Source of the DNA: Ignelater luminosus
Taxonomy: Eukaryota; Arthropoda; Insecta; Coleoptera; Elateridae
Length of the DNA stretch: 64,000 nt
Direction: 5' to 3'
Assembly (NCBI GenBank): GCA_011009095.1
Contig: VTPC01091309.1
Location: forward strand, 115,410-179,409
Shown here piece by piece: positions 37,701 through 50,684 of the stretch. Below the pieces are notes generated by a model. It saw only the letters and a program-made list of their open reading frames with translations. It was not told where the DNA came from and did not search any database. The position numbers and the translations under genes are program-made. Numbering within the stretch: the stretch's first letter is position 1; each line of letters opens with the position of its first letter.

Positions 37701-38678
37701 CTCTGCTATTTTTCCATTGTCCTTATTCGTATTTCTTCTCGATGCCTGTTTAATCTTTTTACTTTTGTTTATTAGTTTTTTTGGTTCGTATATCAATTCG
37801 TCCCTTTCCTTGTCCCATTTCCATTCTTTTTCATTTAACTTTATCTTTCTCTACCCTATTTTTACTTGTTTACTCTTGCTTCTCTCCTCTCTGGCCCCCA
37901 TTTTATAGATCTTTGTTCATCTCTTTCTTTTTTTGTCATATCATCTTCTATGCATATTTTGTGTTCTTTGATATTTTTTAGTTTGTTCTTGTTCTTTAGT
38001 ATTTCTATTTTTGCTGACATATTGTTTTGTAAAGACACATATCTTGGGTCCTATCCTTTCTGCTTTTACTACATTAACCCCGAGCTCTAATCTTTTTTAA
38101 AATTTTCTATCTGCACATTCAGTATTTTATTATTTGCTGTTTCTATGGGTACTCCTGTAATAACCAGGTTTTTCCTTTTTCAATCCCTTTCTATTTGTTT
38201 GAGTTTATTATTTCAATTCTTTTTCTAGCTTCCTGTTTTGTTCTTTTAAGTCATTTATTTGTTTCAGATTTTCTCTTTGTTCTCTTGTCATGTCTTTGAT
38301 TTCATTCTTCAGTTCCTTTCCCGCTATCATTTCTCCTGGTTGGTGTTCTTATCTTGCTTTTGCTAAAGATTTCCTCTTCTTCTCTTATTCTCTTTCTGTA
38401 GCTTTCTCCACCACTCTTTTCTATTTCCGAATCTTTCGCTTTTGAGATTTCTCTGATTCCTTCTTCGCTAGCCATACTAACCACCGCGCTAAAAGCCTTC
38501 CCCGGTGTCTCCCTTCGGAGGGTTGGTTCTTCTGGATGTATTACTTAACTAATCTTACTGCTAATCTTTATTCTAATCCTACCTGATTTCAGCTGTTTTA
38601 TTTCTTTCTGCTTTACCCCTTAGTTGTTATGCCTATATTTCTTCCGTTGGTCTTAAGCAATTTTTTCTATCGGGCACT
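34749..38678 (-). mobile_element. RTE-like LINE, essentially full length, with 12-bp target duplication
   Basis: A 3.9-kb minus-strand LINE flanked by ATGACACTATTT at 34737-34748 and 38679-38690. The first coding part is at 38302-38484 (MASEEGIREISKAKDSEIEKSG). The endonuclease starts near 37610 (MTTFNVKVLKDKEKEI) and continues at 36614-37168 with KFTWERRSKEEKLIRDYFLVDRK and MEWWNDEIRKIVREKKR. RT motif A is LCYIDLEKAFDRLTREEIW (35674-35946), the catalytic motif is ALADDIVLIA near 35545, and the C-terminal domain has ISIITYEAESWVLNN near 35195. Numerous stops make it inactive. It sits at the 5' edge of the R2-like fragment and may have inserted into that element. Confidence 0.9.
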
Positions 38679-38690
38679 ATGACACTATTT

Positions 38691-41600
38691 AAGTAACAGA
38701 AATGACATAAATAATATATTTCCAAATAAGAATATGCAAAAGTAGTCATAAAGTTATAGGAGAAAATAATATAGACACAGATTTTACAATACACAGTTAT
38801 AATCACCAAAAGTTATTTTTTAACTGGTTATTATCTTTAATTTGTCAAATCGGTCGCTTAGTTTTACTATAAACATATTAAATATAAGCAAGCACATATA
38901 TTACAAAATTTTATCTTACTGACTCAAGCCTTCCAGTAATTAATTGAGGTATCATTTTCTGTTGGTTGCAATAATTTAATAATTAACAAACAATGCAGCA
39001 GCTACAGCAATATTTTAATATTGCACGAAATTGGTTTCTGCAAGAACAGATATAAATTATGGAATATCTCATTCATTACAGTAAACAGATATTTTCTAGA
39101 TTACCTTGAAATTCCAATTGCTTCAATAAAGTATCGCGCTTAACACGAAATGTTTGCATTTATCTCATTACTGACAAGTCAAAATTAAGGTTTTGAAGTT
39201 TTTTGATTCCCCTGCTGAGATTCGATGGTAAGCCTGTATTCAAAAACTCTCCCAAAAGTAGCCAGGATTTCTGTCTTGATCAAAGCAGCAACCATCGTAC
39301 CTTCGTTTTGTCGACTGCCTACCTACTAAGCATACATAGACGTTTGTAACAATAATTAGCACCAGCTCGGCATATCTAGTGTTTTACCAGCACTTGTTTT
39401 GAATCTCTTCAATATTTTTTGTGGCCAAAAGATTGATATACTGGTATCTAAAGAAGTAATTATCATCTTGTTTCTGTTATCCAAATAAAAAAACTTTGCT
39501 CTAAGCAGCCATTATAAATAATCTTCCTGAATGCCTCAATACTGAAAAGATCTTACGGCAACTTCAAATTTAAAAATGGAATTGTTATGTAAAGTTGGTT
39601 GCGAATTAAATGCAAAGCAGCATGTAGTTTCCTATACGACAGTTAGTCTTTCCCTTCACATTAAATCTGAACAAGATAGCGTAAATGCAATATCCACCTT
39701 CTGTTACGAGCAACCATCTACTCGTATAAAAAAATCTTAATTTTTCTCCACTTATAAAAATGTCTTCGACATTTGAAACAGAATGTGTTATTAATAAAAG
39801 CTTTTTTCTCAATACCAGACAAGATAGAAAAAATCTAGGCACGTGATTTTTGGGTCAGGTATTTTAATTTCAGAAACCCATTTGTTCTGGGGAGCTGCTG
39901 CTAATCTTTTATTTAAGTTGACAACTAATAAATTCTCGCATGTGTAATAAAAATAGTTCTTGTTTTTTACTTTCTACAACAATGTCTCAAACAATTTTAC
40001 TGTTAACAAGTTGTCCTAAAATAAAAAAAAAACCAAAACAAAACAACTACAATGACATTTATAGTGTAGAGTGACCGAATAAGATACTAAAATGGGTTTT
40101 CTCTAAGTGCAACAATTAATAAAAGTCGCTGTCAATAAAACCAAAAAGTACATTCGATTAAATGACATTTCTAAATTATCATAATAGCCTAACGAGAAAT
40201 TAAATTGACGAAGTCATCGATCAGCACGGGAGGGACAGTGCCCGCGTTTAAGCAGCAGCAGCTGAGATGGTCATGATAGTAGATGTGGGGACAGCGCCCG
40301 ACAGCCCTGAGATGAATGTCCACTCCATGGGTACAGATATACCACGATAAGAGAACAAGCGACATATTTTTTAAAACGGTAATGTATGCTCCAAGTTGAA
40401 GCAAGGAAGGATATAAAGATAGGAAGTATTTTGATTCAGATAAGATAATGGCCACAATATACTCCCATACAACACGCGTGTGTTATGTGAACGACCAATC
40501 TTCTCGCGTAACAAGCCACTTTTTATTCACAAATCACAGTTACACAATAGTGAGTTTAAAAAAATAAGCGATCAAGAGGTCATGTTGCAAATGCAAATAA
40601 ATATGTGGCCATAACCAAGTTGGAATCGGCCCACATGGTGTGAAGGCAAGTGTTTTAATTCTCTATCCAGGAACCGTACCGTTAAAAAACGTACTAGGAA
40701 ATTTGATCTGCATATTGTATATACATACATGTGTATAATACGTGTAATTCTACTGCAAGGCAAATTCGGTTAGTACGGATTAAACAGTAAACACTTGATT
40801 TCTCAGCGTGTGGGCTCTAATAAGTTTGCTAAGTTTAGACAAAGCTTGCAAACGTTACAAAATTAACATTTTGTAAAAGATAATAGATTACGTTTTACAT
40901 TTATAATTTAAATACTACATTTAAAGACTGTTACAGCTAATTTATTAATTAATTCTGCACACAAAATATGTTTCGAAATCCATGTAAATGTATAATACAA
41001 AGAGTTTTAAGTTAGCATCGAACAATAATTGGATTCATTTTTTATTGTCATGTTAAGGTATCCATTAACATTGAAAAGGATATTTTCTTTTTCTAAAAAT
41101 ATTTTAATTTGAATTGCAGCAGTATAATCGTATCTTTTAACATAATAACTTAGAATGAGCTATCTTCAAGCAAATGAGTATAATTTTTTGTGCGAAAAAA
41201 ATTTAAAGCAATTATCAGCGTATTAATTTACATACTGAGTGTCGAAAGTTAAAAGATGACACATCCACAGCAAGGTTATGTTAATACACCAAGTAAAAAT
41301 AAAAGAGTTCTCTTATAATCAACTGTTTCAGTCAAAATTCTCAGCGCTAGATTTCAGCTGCAAATAATTAATCCTTTCCATGGGGGTATACTTCAGCGAA
41401 AAGGTTCTGCATAACAATATTGACTGCTGATTGCAACTACGGTGAGTTCTTGTTTTCAGAGGTTGTCGAATATTATCAGACTTTTCAAGGTACAATATAA
41501 TATTGACGTCATGTTAAAATGTCACATTTTCATTTAAGTGCGCAAGGTAAACTTATTTGCTTAAAGAAGTACAAAGAAGTTTCAATAAAAAATTTTTGAG

Positions 41601-43150
41601 AAACACTTCACTGTGCTAACCCCATGCTTGCCATTCCATTGTGCTTCTTAAATATCTGAATTTCTTTAGTAACTCAGAGGTAATTTGCAACATGATAGAT
41701 AAACATTTTAAGATCGCCTGGCATCTGAACTAATGTTGTAGGTATATCTGAAATCTTGTTAGAATAGCCCTATTTGAATGCTACTTAACATAAGTCAGTG
41801 ACTTAAGCTACTTACATTAATCTTGTTGCATTTATTTTTTGAACCTTAGTGGAGAGATAAAGACTAGTATGAGTTTTTTCTAAAAATGACGGACCTTTGT
41901 CTGAAACGATAGAATTGTCATAATTGCAGTTAACGTGTTGGCTAAAAACTGCTTTAGAAGCAAGAACATTTCAGTAAAGTTTTTTCGAATTGTAGGTCTA
42001 GATGCCACACAAAGGACGACATACGACAGAAGTCGGTTTTCGGGCCAAAACTTACATAATTAAAAAATAGATTAAACATTTGGCATTTCTAATATAAATT
42101 TCTGGGCCCAAATTTGTGTTCAAGTAGTTGTGCTCTGGAGTTCCTTAGATAAATAATTAGTTAGAGTACGGCTACAAATAAAAAAAATCATGTATTTCGC
42201 TCAATGATCCATCCAAATTTAAGTCGTCATTTAAGTATTCTTTTCTTTTGGCTTGTTCGAGTTACTGTTTGCCAAATATGACTAACTGTTAATAGAGCCG
42301 CATTAGAAGAGCATGAGCTCAGAAACAATAAGCAGCCTCTAATATGTAAACTACATTTGATCAAAACTAAGTCTTCACCTATTGATAAGCATTTGTTTCT
42401 TCTGGTTAGGATGTATATTCAAACAGGGGTTTCATCACAACCTGAATATGGAACGACATAGAGACATGCGGTTTGAAGCTTTGCTTCAAAAAGAACTTCA
42501 TCTCCAAAACAAGGCCACTTTTCTATTTCAATCTTCGAATACTACATTCTCCATGAATCATGTCTTTGTATTTTGATATATTACTCGAAAACCCTATTTG
42601 GTGTAGAATACAGAAAATAAGTATAAATGGTTTTCAACGCCTACTAGAATCGTTTTCAATCGTTTCAATCAATTGTTCGTTAACAAAAAGAAACGGCGTA
42701 TACGTTTTAACTTGAATATGAAGTAAAATGGCGACTTTTAATTTGAAGCATTACGTTGAATTTGATTCCAGCTACAAAAAAAGACCATATTATAATTTTC
42801 ATGACCTACTGCTTTCGGGTGGTAAACAGTACTTTTTATTTTTTAAAATCTATCTGCCCTCTATTAGGAATATAGCGTTTGCCAGCATTTTACCATCCAT
42901 GGACTCCTACGTACGAGGATCATGAAGCAATTACGGTTCTTTAAAATGTAACACGCTCTATATTTTTAACTATTTGAAATGTCTACTCGATCTAGAATCT
43001 AATAAGTTTGGTATTTTGGTTTTCAAAGCTGCCTACTTTCTCAAATGTATTTGGCCGTCGTTTAAGCAAGGTACACTTTTGATTCGATTATAAAATAAAA
43101 CAACGATATAAATTTCAAGCTACTGTTTACGATTATTAGTTTCTATGTTT
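38691..43150. other. Long AT-rich stretch without recognisable genes
   Basis: About 4.5 kb with no assignable frame. A GC-richer patch at 40200-40330 (GGACAGTGCCCGCG, GGGACAGCGCCCGACAGC) overlaps an open frame at 40189-40455 (-). I cannot match it to a protein. It could be a relic exon or a repeat. Confidence 0.35.
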
Positions 43151-43166
43151 GTTTCTTAGGCGTTTA

Positions 43167-44010
43167 ACTTTACCTGAATAAAAAGATAGACGAAGAGCGA
43201 AGTGTGATTTTGTACCACGTTAATTGGTATGATTGTATCTTAAATCTTAAAGTGTCCTTTGGATAGCATATCCGAATCTATTGTTCTATCTTTAGCTGTT
43301 AAGAGGGTGAATGGTAGTCGACTGGGGATGGCCTGTTAGATGTCCCACTTCAAGCTATGGTCGTTTTTATAGCTCTATTAAGAACGATAATGGCGAGCAA
43401 AGCTTGACTCTTTCCACCGGAGGTTCATATCTGGATATGCATGATTGTACCTTTAGATTAATTGAGAAGTTAATAGTAGGTAAAATACGACCTGATGTAG
43501 CACGTTCCGAACCATGGTCATACTTTTAATTCTGTTAAGAAGATTAATAAAGAGCGAATTCCTCGCTTGGTCCATCAATTTATGGTTGTATCTTTAACTC
43601 TATTAAGGGGACAAAGATGATCCGTTAAATGATCCATTTCAATCCATGATCGTACCTTTAGCTCTATTAAGAAGGTTAATGGTGGTCCGTCGGAGGTAAT
43701 CCGTTGTATGTCCCATTACAACCAACGATCGTATTTAATTGTATTAAGATTAGTCAAGTGCGAAGCCCGATTTTGATTTATCGTAGGTGTTCTTTTGGAT
43801 GATACCTCTCGTTTCATGATCGTATCTTTAAATCAATTGAGAAGGTTAATGGAGGGCAAACACCGACCTTGATAGTAAATGAGGTGTGAAACTATATCTT
43901 GAAGCTAGCTCGTTAGATGGCACTTCACAAGCAGCCAGAGTCATGATTGCATCTTTAGTTCTGTAAAAGAAGTTAATGGAAGACAAAGTCCGATCTTTAG
44001 CAACGAAAAG
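43167..44010 (+). repeat. Degenerate tandem repeat (minisatellite)
   Basis: About nine diverged copies of a unit whose core is TGATCGTATCTTTAGCTCTA followed by TTAAGAAGGTTAATGG. Cores start near 43283, 43359, 43442, 43516, 43583, 43648, 43727, 43818 and 43944, giving spacings of about 65-126 bases. GGGCAAAGTCCGA-type sequence often follows each core. Copies differ strongly, so the array is old. An open frame at 43311-43529 is an accident of the repeat. Confidence 0.8.
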
Positions 44011-44559
44011 AAAATTTGTTGTAAATTGATACAAGTTGTATGTGTTGCTTGTTATGTACTTTACAACATTCTGTACAGTATCTTTACTATTTTGGACCTA
44101 TTACTCCAAATGACATTCCCGCCCCTTGGGTGTAGCGCCTATGGTTTTCGATCTCTTTGCCGCCCTCTAGTTAGGGTGTTAATTTGTTTGTTGTTGGCTT
44201 GTATGTTCGCGATTACCATAAAGACTACTGGACTAATCTCCTTTTGGTTTTTATTCATCTACAGGGCATGGGCCCAAGAAGGGTATAAGATAAATGAGCA
44301 AGCAGCTAGTGAGTTAAAAACCGCAGTTGTGTTACTCGCAGGGCATCTTTATGTGAGAAATCATTTTCATATGGGGAATACATCAAAAAGGTGAAATATA
44401 TTATCTTATGCTATTGCAAGACACTGTTTCGTCAGAGATTCAAACTATTCGGGTTTGCTACAATGGAATCGAAGAATTATAGTCCCTCCTTGACTGAAAG
44501 CCTGCGTCGTCTGATTGAAGACATAAGGATGTTAGAATAAAGGTAGAACTAACTGGGAA

Positions 44560-46190
44560 AGCACGATAAGTCTCTATGGGTGCAGTGTGTTTGATGTATT
44601 AGATAGGCCCTAGGTCCTAAAAGACTAATAGACGCCTGGTCCATCAATAAAACAGTCACGAACTGCAAATGCCACTGGCTACTCATGCAGTGTATAATCT
44701 TCCCTACCTAAATTGACCATTAAGCGTTTGTATGACTTATAACCTTTCTAGGCTCCTACCCTGTATGCAAATAAAAACCGCATAATCAGTCCAGAAATTT
44801 TACCTGACGCCACCAAGAGAAGAAAATCAAGAGCCGCTAGTGACGTCTTAGGTAGCTTGTGACCTTTCAAGGTTAGTGAAATCTGTCCAGTAGAAAACTA
44901 CTGAGCCCACCAACTAAAATAAATCACAAGCCGTCAATTCTCATTACATTGGATTCCTCAGATCTTTTCGTAGATGTTCTTCTACGAATAGCTTCCGGCG
45001 CCTGTTTCTGAGAAAATCAGCCCAGACTTGGTTTTGTTGTTCTTTGATCCATGTATTTACAGCTTCTCTAATGAAAGACTCAGGTATTCCCAAAGATGCT
45101 CTAGTCCAAAGAATAAGTTTTCTGATACCAGATTAGCTTCCGGTGCCTGTTTCTGAGAAAATCGGCCCAAACTTGGCTTTGTTGTTCTTTGATCCATGTA
45201 TTTACAGCTTCTCTAATAAAGACTTAGGTATTCCCAGAGGTGGCTCTGATCCAAAAATTAAGTTTTCTGATACCAGACTAGCTAAACGATCGACTTCGAG
45301 TTTGGTTGTATTTTGGTCTGCCAGGGTACACAGCGCGCAAAGGCACTTCATTACAAGTTTCGACGTCACTTTTACCTTCTGAAGAGCTTTGAGCGCCGCT
45401 TGAGTATATGGGTATATGTAAATCCGTTTGTTTCCATATTTAATTCCTTCTCAGGTTTTAATCTATGCATCTTAGTATTACATATACTTCTGCCTAGAAG
45501 ACTTTGGCGTATTCATCAAGAGAGAAGCACACAGGTGGAGCACCTTTGGTTCTATATTATGTATTCCTAAACCGTGATTTCTAAGGTCTTTGGTCCGTTT
45601 CGAAACCAGTTCAGTCTATAGGAAGGAATTTGTTCAGGCCTCCAGATTTCTCTCTCATTAATCATTTAGAATTTTTTATTCAGGTTTGTTACTGAGGTGT
45701 CATAGTATGATCTCACGTCAGAGACAGGGTCGCCCATCTATTCCCAGATTGAGTAGTGGTCTGAGTTTGTAGTTCTCAGGCTTCCTGCATTAAGCAGGGC
45801 TTTTTTTGCTTCTCCTTATATCATAAAATCTAGCGGAGAAAAATTCAGCAGGATCTCCACTGCTACTGTAGGAGTCGTTTTCATAGCTCCTGTTATTCTC
45901 GTTTTTGAATCTTGGACAGTTCAATAATCTTGATGTTTGCTTGCAGCGTTTTCGGCCACTACACCAAAATTTATCACAGGTCTAATCGACCCAGTGTACA
46001 GCCAATGTATAATACTAAATATGAGTCCCCAGGTGTTTCCATATATTTTTATTACCACCACGAAGATGATAGACCCTTTTTTCACTAGGTTGACAATGTG
46101 TTGGTTCCAGATACGTTTGGAGTCCAGGATCACTTCAAAATGCTTGACCTCTTTCGTCATTGTCGGTTGATCCTAGGCAATCATATTTCG
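44560..46190 (-). mobile_element. RNase-H-bearing LINE (R1/I/jockey-like) remnant, 3' half
   Basis: Minus-strand coding remains. TKEVKHFEVILDSKRIWNQHI and KTYGNTWG-like text at 45921-46160 (post-RT thumb, seen as IYGNTWGLIFSIIHWLYTG) lead into ITGAMKTTPTVAVEILLN and DHYSIWE. An RNase H end follows with KVTSK, CLCALCTLADQN, VDRLASLVSENLIFGSEPPLGIPKS near 45250-45380, then AVNTWIKEQQNQVWADFLRNRR near 45020-45080. The C-terminal Cys region is blurred, down to about 44560. Clades with a C-terminal RNase H are R1, I and their kin. There are many stops, and a 145-bp tandem duplication sits inside. Confidence 0.75.
44989..45278 (-). repeat. 145-bp tandem duplication inside the LINE
   Basis: Two adjacent copies starting TAGCTTCCGG(C/T)GCCTGTTTC at 44989 and 45134, each ending TTTTCTGATACCAGA(T/C). 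They differ at about a dozen positions. The duplicated segment is the coding region just after RNase H, so the LINE peptide GIPxSxxxEAVNTWIKEQQN would appear twice. Confidence 0.9.
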
Positions 46191-49100
46191 ATATTAATAA
46201 TTAGTTTCGTCTATGCGGGGTCTCCAGAGTATGCAAACCAGTTGATCTAGGCAATTATGATTAAATAATATTTGTTAATTTCGCATAATATGCAGTTTTT
46301 CCCGAATCTGAAAACATCCATCTTTGAAACTTTGCACGGCTGCCCACCAAAGATTTTTGCAGTGAGAACTTTGAGAACTTTATACAAAAATAGTTAGTGG
46401 ACAAGCATGCAAATGTTAAGCCCAGGGCAGTGATGTTATTGTATACCTTCCGTTCATAAGACCTATAATGATTTTAAGTGATTCGCGTTTTTTTTCTCAG
46501 AAAACTCACCATGAATCTAGGGCCTTGTCGACGTTGCTACGTTACTGCATCTAGGTTATTGTTGATATCGTCTGCAAAGAGAAATCTCTTAAAACTTTCT
46601 TCTCCTGGTTCTGTTTGAACCATTTCCTGAAAGTTGCAGATTATTCAAAATGTTTGATTTTGTTAAGTAAATAATTCTGATGTAAGGAATCGTGTAATTC
46701 TCAAGTGGGGTGTCAATTTAAATTGTTCTATATTTGGTTTTTTCTAATCTTTTTGCTTTTACTTTCCTTAGTGTTCTTCTTTTTGTTTCGAATTCCCTGA
46801 TTTCTAACTTTTTCCAGTTTTTAGTCCTAGTTCTTACCTTTCTCTCCATACAGTTTTAAGGACAATTTTTCTTTCTTTTTGAGAGCTCTTTGCCATTAAG
46901 TAACTTTATGTGCCTTCAAGCTAAATTTCTTTACAAGTCATCAATCTTTTCATTTTCGGATAAAATGGTATTTGTTATATATAATATCTTGCCTGAAGAA
47001 CGATTGACAATAGACTATTTGATATTCTGGCGTACCTTGAATAAGAATTGATGATAAATTGAAATTATCAACCTAATTTCTCAATTTTTCCTTACATGAA
47101 ATTCTTTGCTTTTTACATTATGTATAATGTTTGTTGTATTTATTAGAATTGCTATTAATAAGTTCCACTTGTAGATTTACTATCACAAAGGATATCTTTA
47201 TAGACGTTGAGAAGAACAAGAGCATTTTCTAATAAATTTTTGGTATCAAGCTCTTTGCTTTTTGCAAATTCTTTAGGTGTTTTTGGAAAAATTGTTCAAA
47301 GTTTGTTAATGTTGTGGACAAAGTTTCTTCTTCAATTGATTTTTCTTGGGAAAATCCATTGAGTGTTTCTTCCACTGCCAATTCGAACAACAGGTCTATT
47401 AAGATTGGGGAAAAGTTGGATTTATAGAAACTTTACACCCTTTGATTTTATTCTCCCAATATCATTTAGGTTTAGGAAATGACTAGAGATAAGACATAGA
47501 AAAAGCAAATGCTTTTGCTGAATAAAGGTTTTGTGTTGAAGCATTCTTTTCAAGGCTTCTTTTTCTTCTTGGGTATTGTTCAGAAACAATAACATTTTGT
47601 CTCCTTAATCGAAATCATTCGCTTATCAACATTTTCACAGAAGCGGTCGACAATGCCTCAAAATTAAAAGCAGGAATGACGAATGTGCAAATACCTGAAA
47701 CTTTCTGCCGGGATTTTATCTTCAAAATACAATAGGCCGGCTCCCCAATAATCATTTTATCGTCAGGGAAGACTCTAACTTTTTGTACATCATCAGCAAG
47801 ACAACGACTTCTTTTAATTGTTAACTATTGCGTCGCTCTTCTCACGAAGTGACGTAACTTATATTAAGGAAATTTTACAGGAGAGACCAAAAATAACAAT
47901 GCACAATTCTAGATTATTGTAGACTAGACAATAATTGAAATATTCTACAAGATGAGGTTTGTTTTACCATCACTTCCATTATGTTAGTCCACACTATGCT
48001 CCTGCCATTTTCACTGATTCGAACACTCAAGATTCTTATGTCTTTGGACAGCGATTTAAAATCATTAAAATCGCTAAATTTCATGGGAATCACTGTACAC
48101 AGCTACTGTCTACGTGCCAGGTGAATTATTGGGTAAAGTTGCTAAGGCAAGAATATATTGCCAGCGGTAGAAATAGCTCTGTTAATGGCGCTATGGCCAG
48201 AATCCTCTTCATTCTGTCCATGGTTTATTTCGAAAGAAGAAGATTTCTTCAATGATGGGATATTTGCTTAATAAATGGAGTAGCACGGCTGCCACGATTG
48301 AATTCTTATTTTGACCATAGCATCCGTCTGCGTACAAAGAAAGAATTCTTATTCCCTTTTTACTGTAGTGATATACATGTGATATACAGGTCGATATTTC
48401 AGAAGATAACCTTTTACTTTTTTTGTAGAAGAACTAATATATTCTTTGCCTTTAGTTCTAATTTTTTAGCAATTTTTTGCTTATTTATTCTGAATTGTTT
48501 TTCAGAAACATTACTCTCTTTCTTTGTACCTTCCAGTAAGAATAATTCTGTACATATTATATTCTCGATATGTTTCTTGAGATTCATTTGCCTTATTGCA
48601 ATGGTTATCTGGGAGAACAGGTTGTTTTCTATTTTTATTTTTTTTGTTACGGCTTTTTTCAACTAATTTACACAATGGTATATCACCCTTCTCATCCCAT
48701 TCCTCTTTATTAGATAATTTACTGAGCGGATATGGTTCTAAAAGTCGCTGTTGCTATCTAAAATATCAAGAGCCAAAACTTTCTTTTAAACGACATTTTT
48801 GTGCATTCCACTCCGGTTGCAACGACGCTGCACTTCATCAAATGACTAAATTCAGCTAAGCACTTACTAATAGCAAACAGGCTCAAGCATGTCCATACAG
48901 GTCAGCGGTAGATACGCCGCGTCACTTTAGTATCGGTAACTGATTAATCAGTTCACACAAACCGAGCGACGCAACTTACTTTATGCCATTTCGTGTGAAA
49001 CCTTACAGGCATTTTGTCAGATACGCTATCAACTCAATACGCGTTTACAAAGAAACTGTACAGGCTACAGATATTTGTGACTATTTGTAAACCTTGTCAG

Positions 49101-49881
49101 GGTGGCTCAAATTTAAGGCATAAAGGCATTCTTTTAAATGGCAATCATAATACGTCTTGATGTAATGTATTTATTAAATACTTAGTACGTAAGAGGGTCG
49201 AGTGATATCTCATTTGAAAGGGCTTAACATTATTTAATCAATGATGCACAGAAATTGAAATTTTAACTTTAAAATACGTCTATTTTAAATAATGAGTTCA
49301 TAAAAATTAATAACGCTGTTAGATGTTTAAAACGTTCTCCGTTCACTTGCTGACAAAAATCAAGTCTGTTTCTTGTTTCCTTTTCAACTTCTTGTAGGTC
49401 AATTCTAGCATATTTTTTACCAATGACTACCGAGACCACCAGATTTAACTCCCTTGAACAAGAGATAGACTTTATTTGTATCAAAGCAACGTTTTCAACG
49501 TTTATAAACTCATTATTTAAGGAAGATGCAGCTTAAAGTTTATTTTGAAATTTCTTAACTTAAAAATATAGGGAATTCTGAACCTTCCCCTCAAACAAGA
49601 AGTTATCTAAGGGCCATCTACCGGGTATAATTCGACACATTTGTTTTGCTTATTGAGTGATTTTAATGAAAATGAAAATTTAGAAATTGCGATCAATGAA
49701 AACAAATAAAGTTGTTTGAAGTTATTGGATTCTGAAAATATCATTTTTGAAACGATTTCAATATTAACAATATGCAGACGCACTTACTAAACCAAAGTGG
49801 AACGTAGTTTGAACGGCATGTTCTTCAGTGGGTTTGTGCATTATTACTGAGAAAATGATTGTTGATAGTAACTAACAACAA
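46191..49881. other. No securely recognisable gene
   Basis: AT-rich. A minus-strand stretch at about 47590-47830 reads LADDVQKVRVFPDDKMIIGEPAYCILKIKS in segments and looks coding-like, but I cannot name it. Frames at 47959-48255 and 48298-48666 (+) and 48414-48662 (-) are unassigned. GGGTGGCTCAAATTTAAGG near 49100 resembles a repeat edge, but no partner was found. Confidence 0.3.
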
Positions 49882-50028
49882 GATAAAATGAGCTCAATAA
49901 CGTGCCATCGAAAAGTACTAATCTGCACAATGAAATGAAAAACGTACATTGGCGATTGCAAATTGTACACAACTATTTTAAATCATGTCAATGTGACAAA
50001 TACATAATAGTAGTTTACGTAATTCGTC

Positions 50029-50110
50029 AGGAAATGATACTTTACTGGACGAGCTTCGGCTCGTCTTGGAAGTCTGCAAGTCCAGTAAAGACACTTTACC
50101 GACATGTTAC
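50029..50110. repeat. Palindromic motif with TTCG hairpin in left arm
   Basis: ACTTTACTGGAC and GTCCAGTAAAG bracket a perfect 7-bp hairpin at 50048-50065, GACGAGC-TTCG-GCTCGTC. The equivalent spot in the right arm (51040-51092) carries another palindrome built from AGGAAAGTACTTTACC and GGTAAAATACTTTCCT. Such structures could be binding sites or replication signals of the foldback element. No function is shown by the sequence. Confidence 0.75.
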
Positions 50111-50410
50111 GTACAATATTTTCTCTAACACCGGTTTTTCTCGATGCTGTAATTACATACAGAATGGTATCTGGTACAGATATTGTACCTACAGCTATAC
50201 CAAATTATGCTTTTATTATCTTTCCAATTGATTTTACGGCAGATATGTAAGATTAATTAATATTTTTAATAATTAATTAAATAATAATTAACATTTTCTA
50301 ATAGTTTATTTATATATTCTTAATAAATTACATTTTATTATTAATTTTTAAATGTAAAGTCCTGTACTTTAAATATTACCATAATTGGCAAATTTTAAGA
50401 ATGTAATAAT

Positions 50411-50477
50411 GTAGTCATGTGGATACACCGTCTGACTTCTAATCTAGAGGTCCCGCGTTCGATCCCCGCTGTCGGAC
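50411..50477 (+). pseudogene. tRNA-Arg(TCT)-like sequence, left arm
   Basis: ATGTGGATACACCG resembles an A box, TCTGACTTCTAATC gives an anticodon arm with TCT at 50438-50440, and GCGTTCGATCCC resembles the B box/T loop. The acceptor arms do not pair and the T stem has two mismatches, so it is not a working tRNA gene. A tRNA-derived SINE head or relic tRNA is likely. Confidence 0.5.
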
Positions 50478-50610
50478 AGCTTGTGACATTTTTAGTTTTT
50501 TTTTTTTTAAATTTTTATATTAGGTTTTTTTATAAGTAAAATTATTCTAGTTAATTATTACAAAAAGGATATGTCAAATGTTAATTTAAAAGGAAATAAA
50601 AAAAAATAGT

Positions 50611-50684
50611 AGCCAGCAGCAAGGAGTCGAACCTGGGCCTTTTGATTAGAAGTCAATATCTGTAACCAAACAACCAAATGCTTC
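50611..50684 (-). pseudogene. tRNA-Arg(TCT)-like sequence, right arm
   Basis: On the minus strand TGGTTGTTTGGTTA looks like a D arm/A box, ATTGACTTCTAATCAA gives an anticodon stem of four pairs with TCT, and CCAGGTTCGACTCC gives a T arm with one mismatch. The acceptor ends do not pair. It mirrors the plus-strand copy about the foldback centre to within 2 bases. Confidence 0.5.

Noticed and set aside
40189-40455. Possible host exon in a GC-richer patch
   Set aside because: No recognisable protein, no clear splice signals and no continuity with other frames.
43167-44010. CRISPR-like array
   Set aside because: Copies are strongly diverged with variable spacing, and the setting is a eukaryotic genome. 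It is a decayed minisatellite.
46480-46620. FADD-like RT motif on the minus strand
   Set aside because: Surrounding residues do not follow any RT block order. Probably chance next to the RNase-H-bearing LINE.
50411-50684. Two functional tRNA-Arg(TCT) genes
   Set aside because: Anticodon and T arms are recognisable, but neither copy has a paired acceptor stem, and the first has T-stem mismatches.
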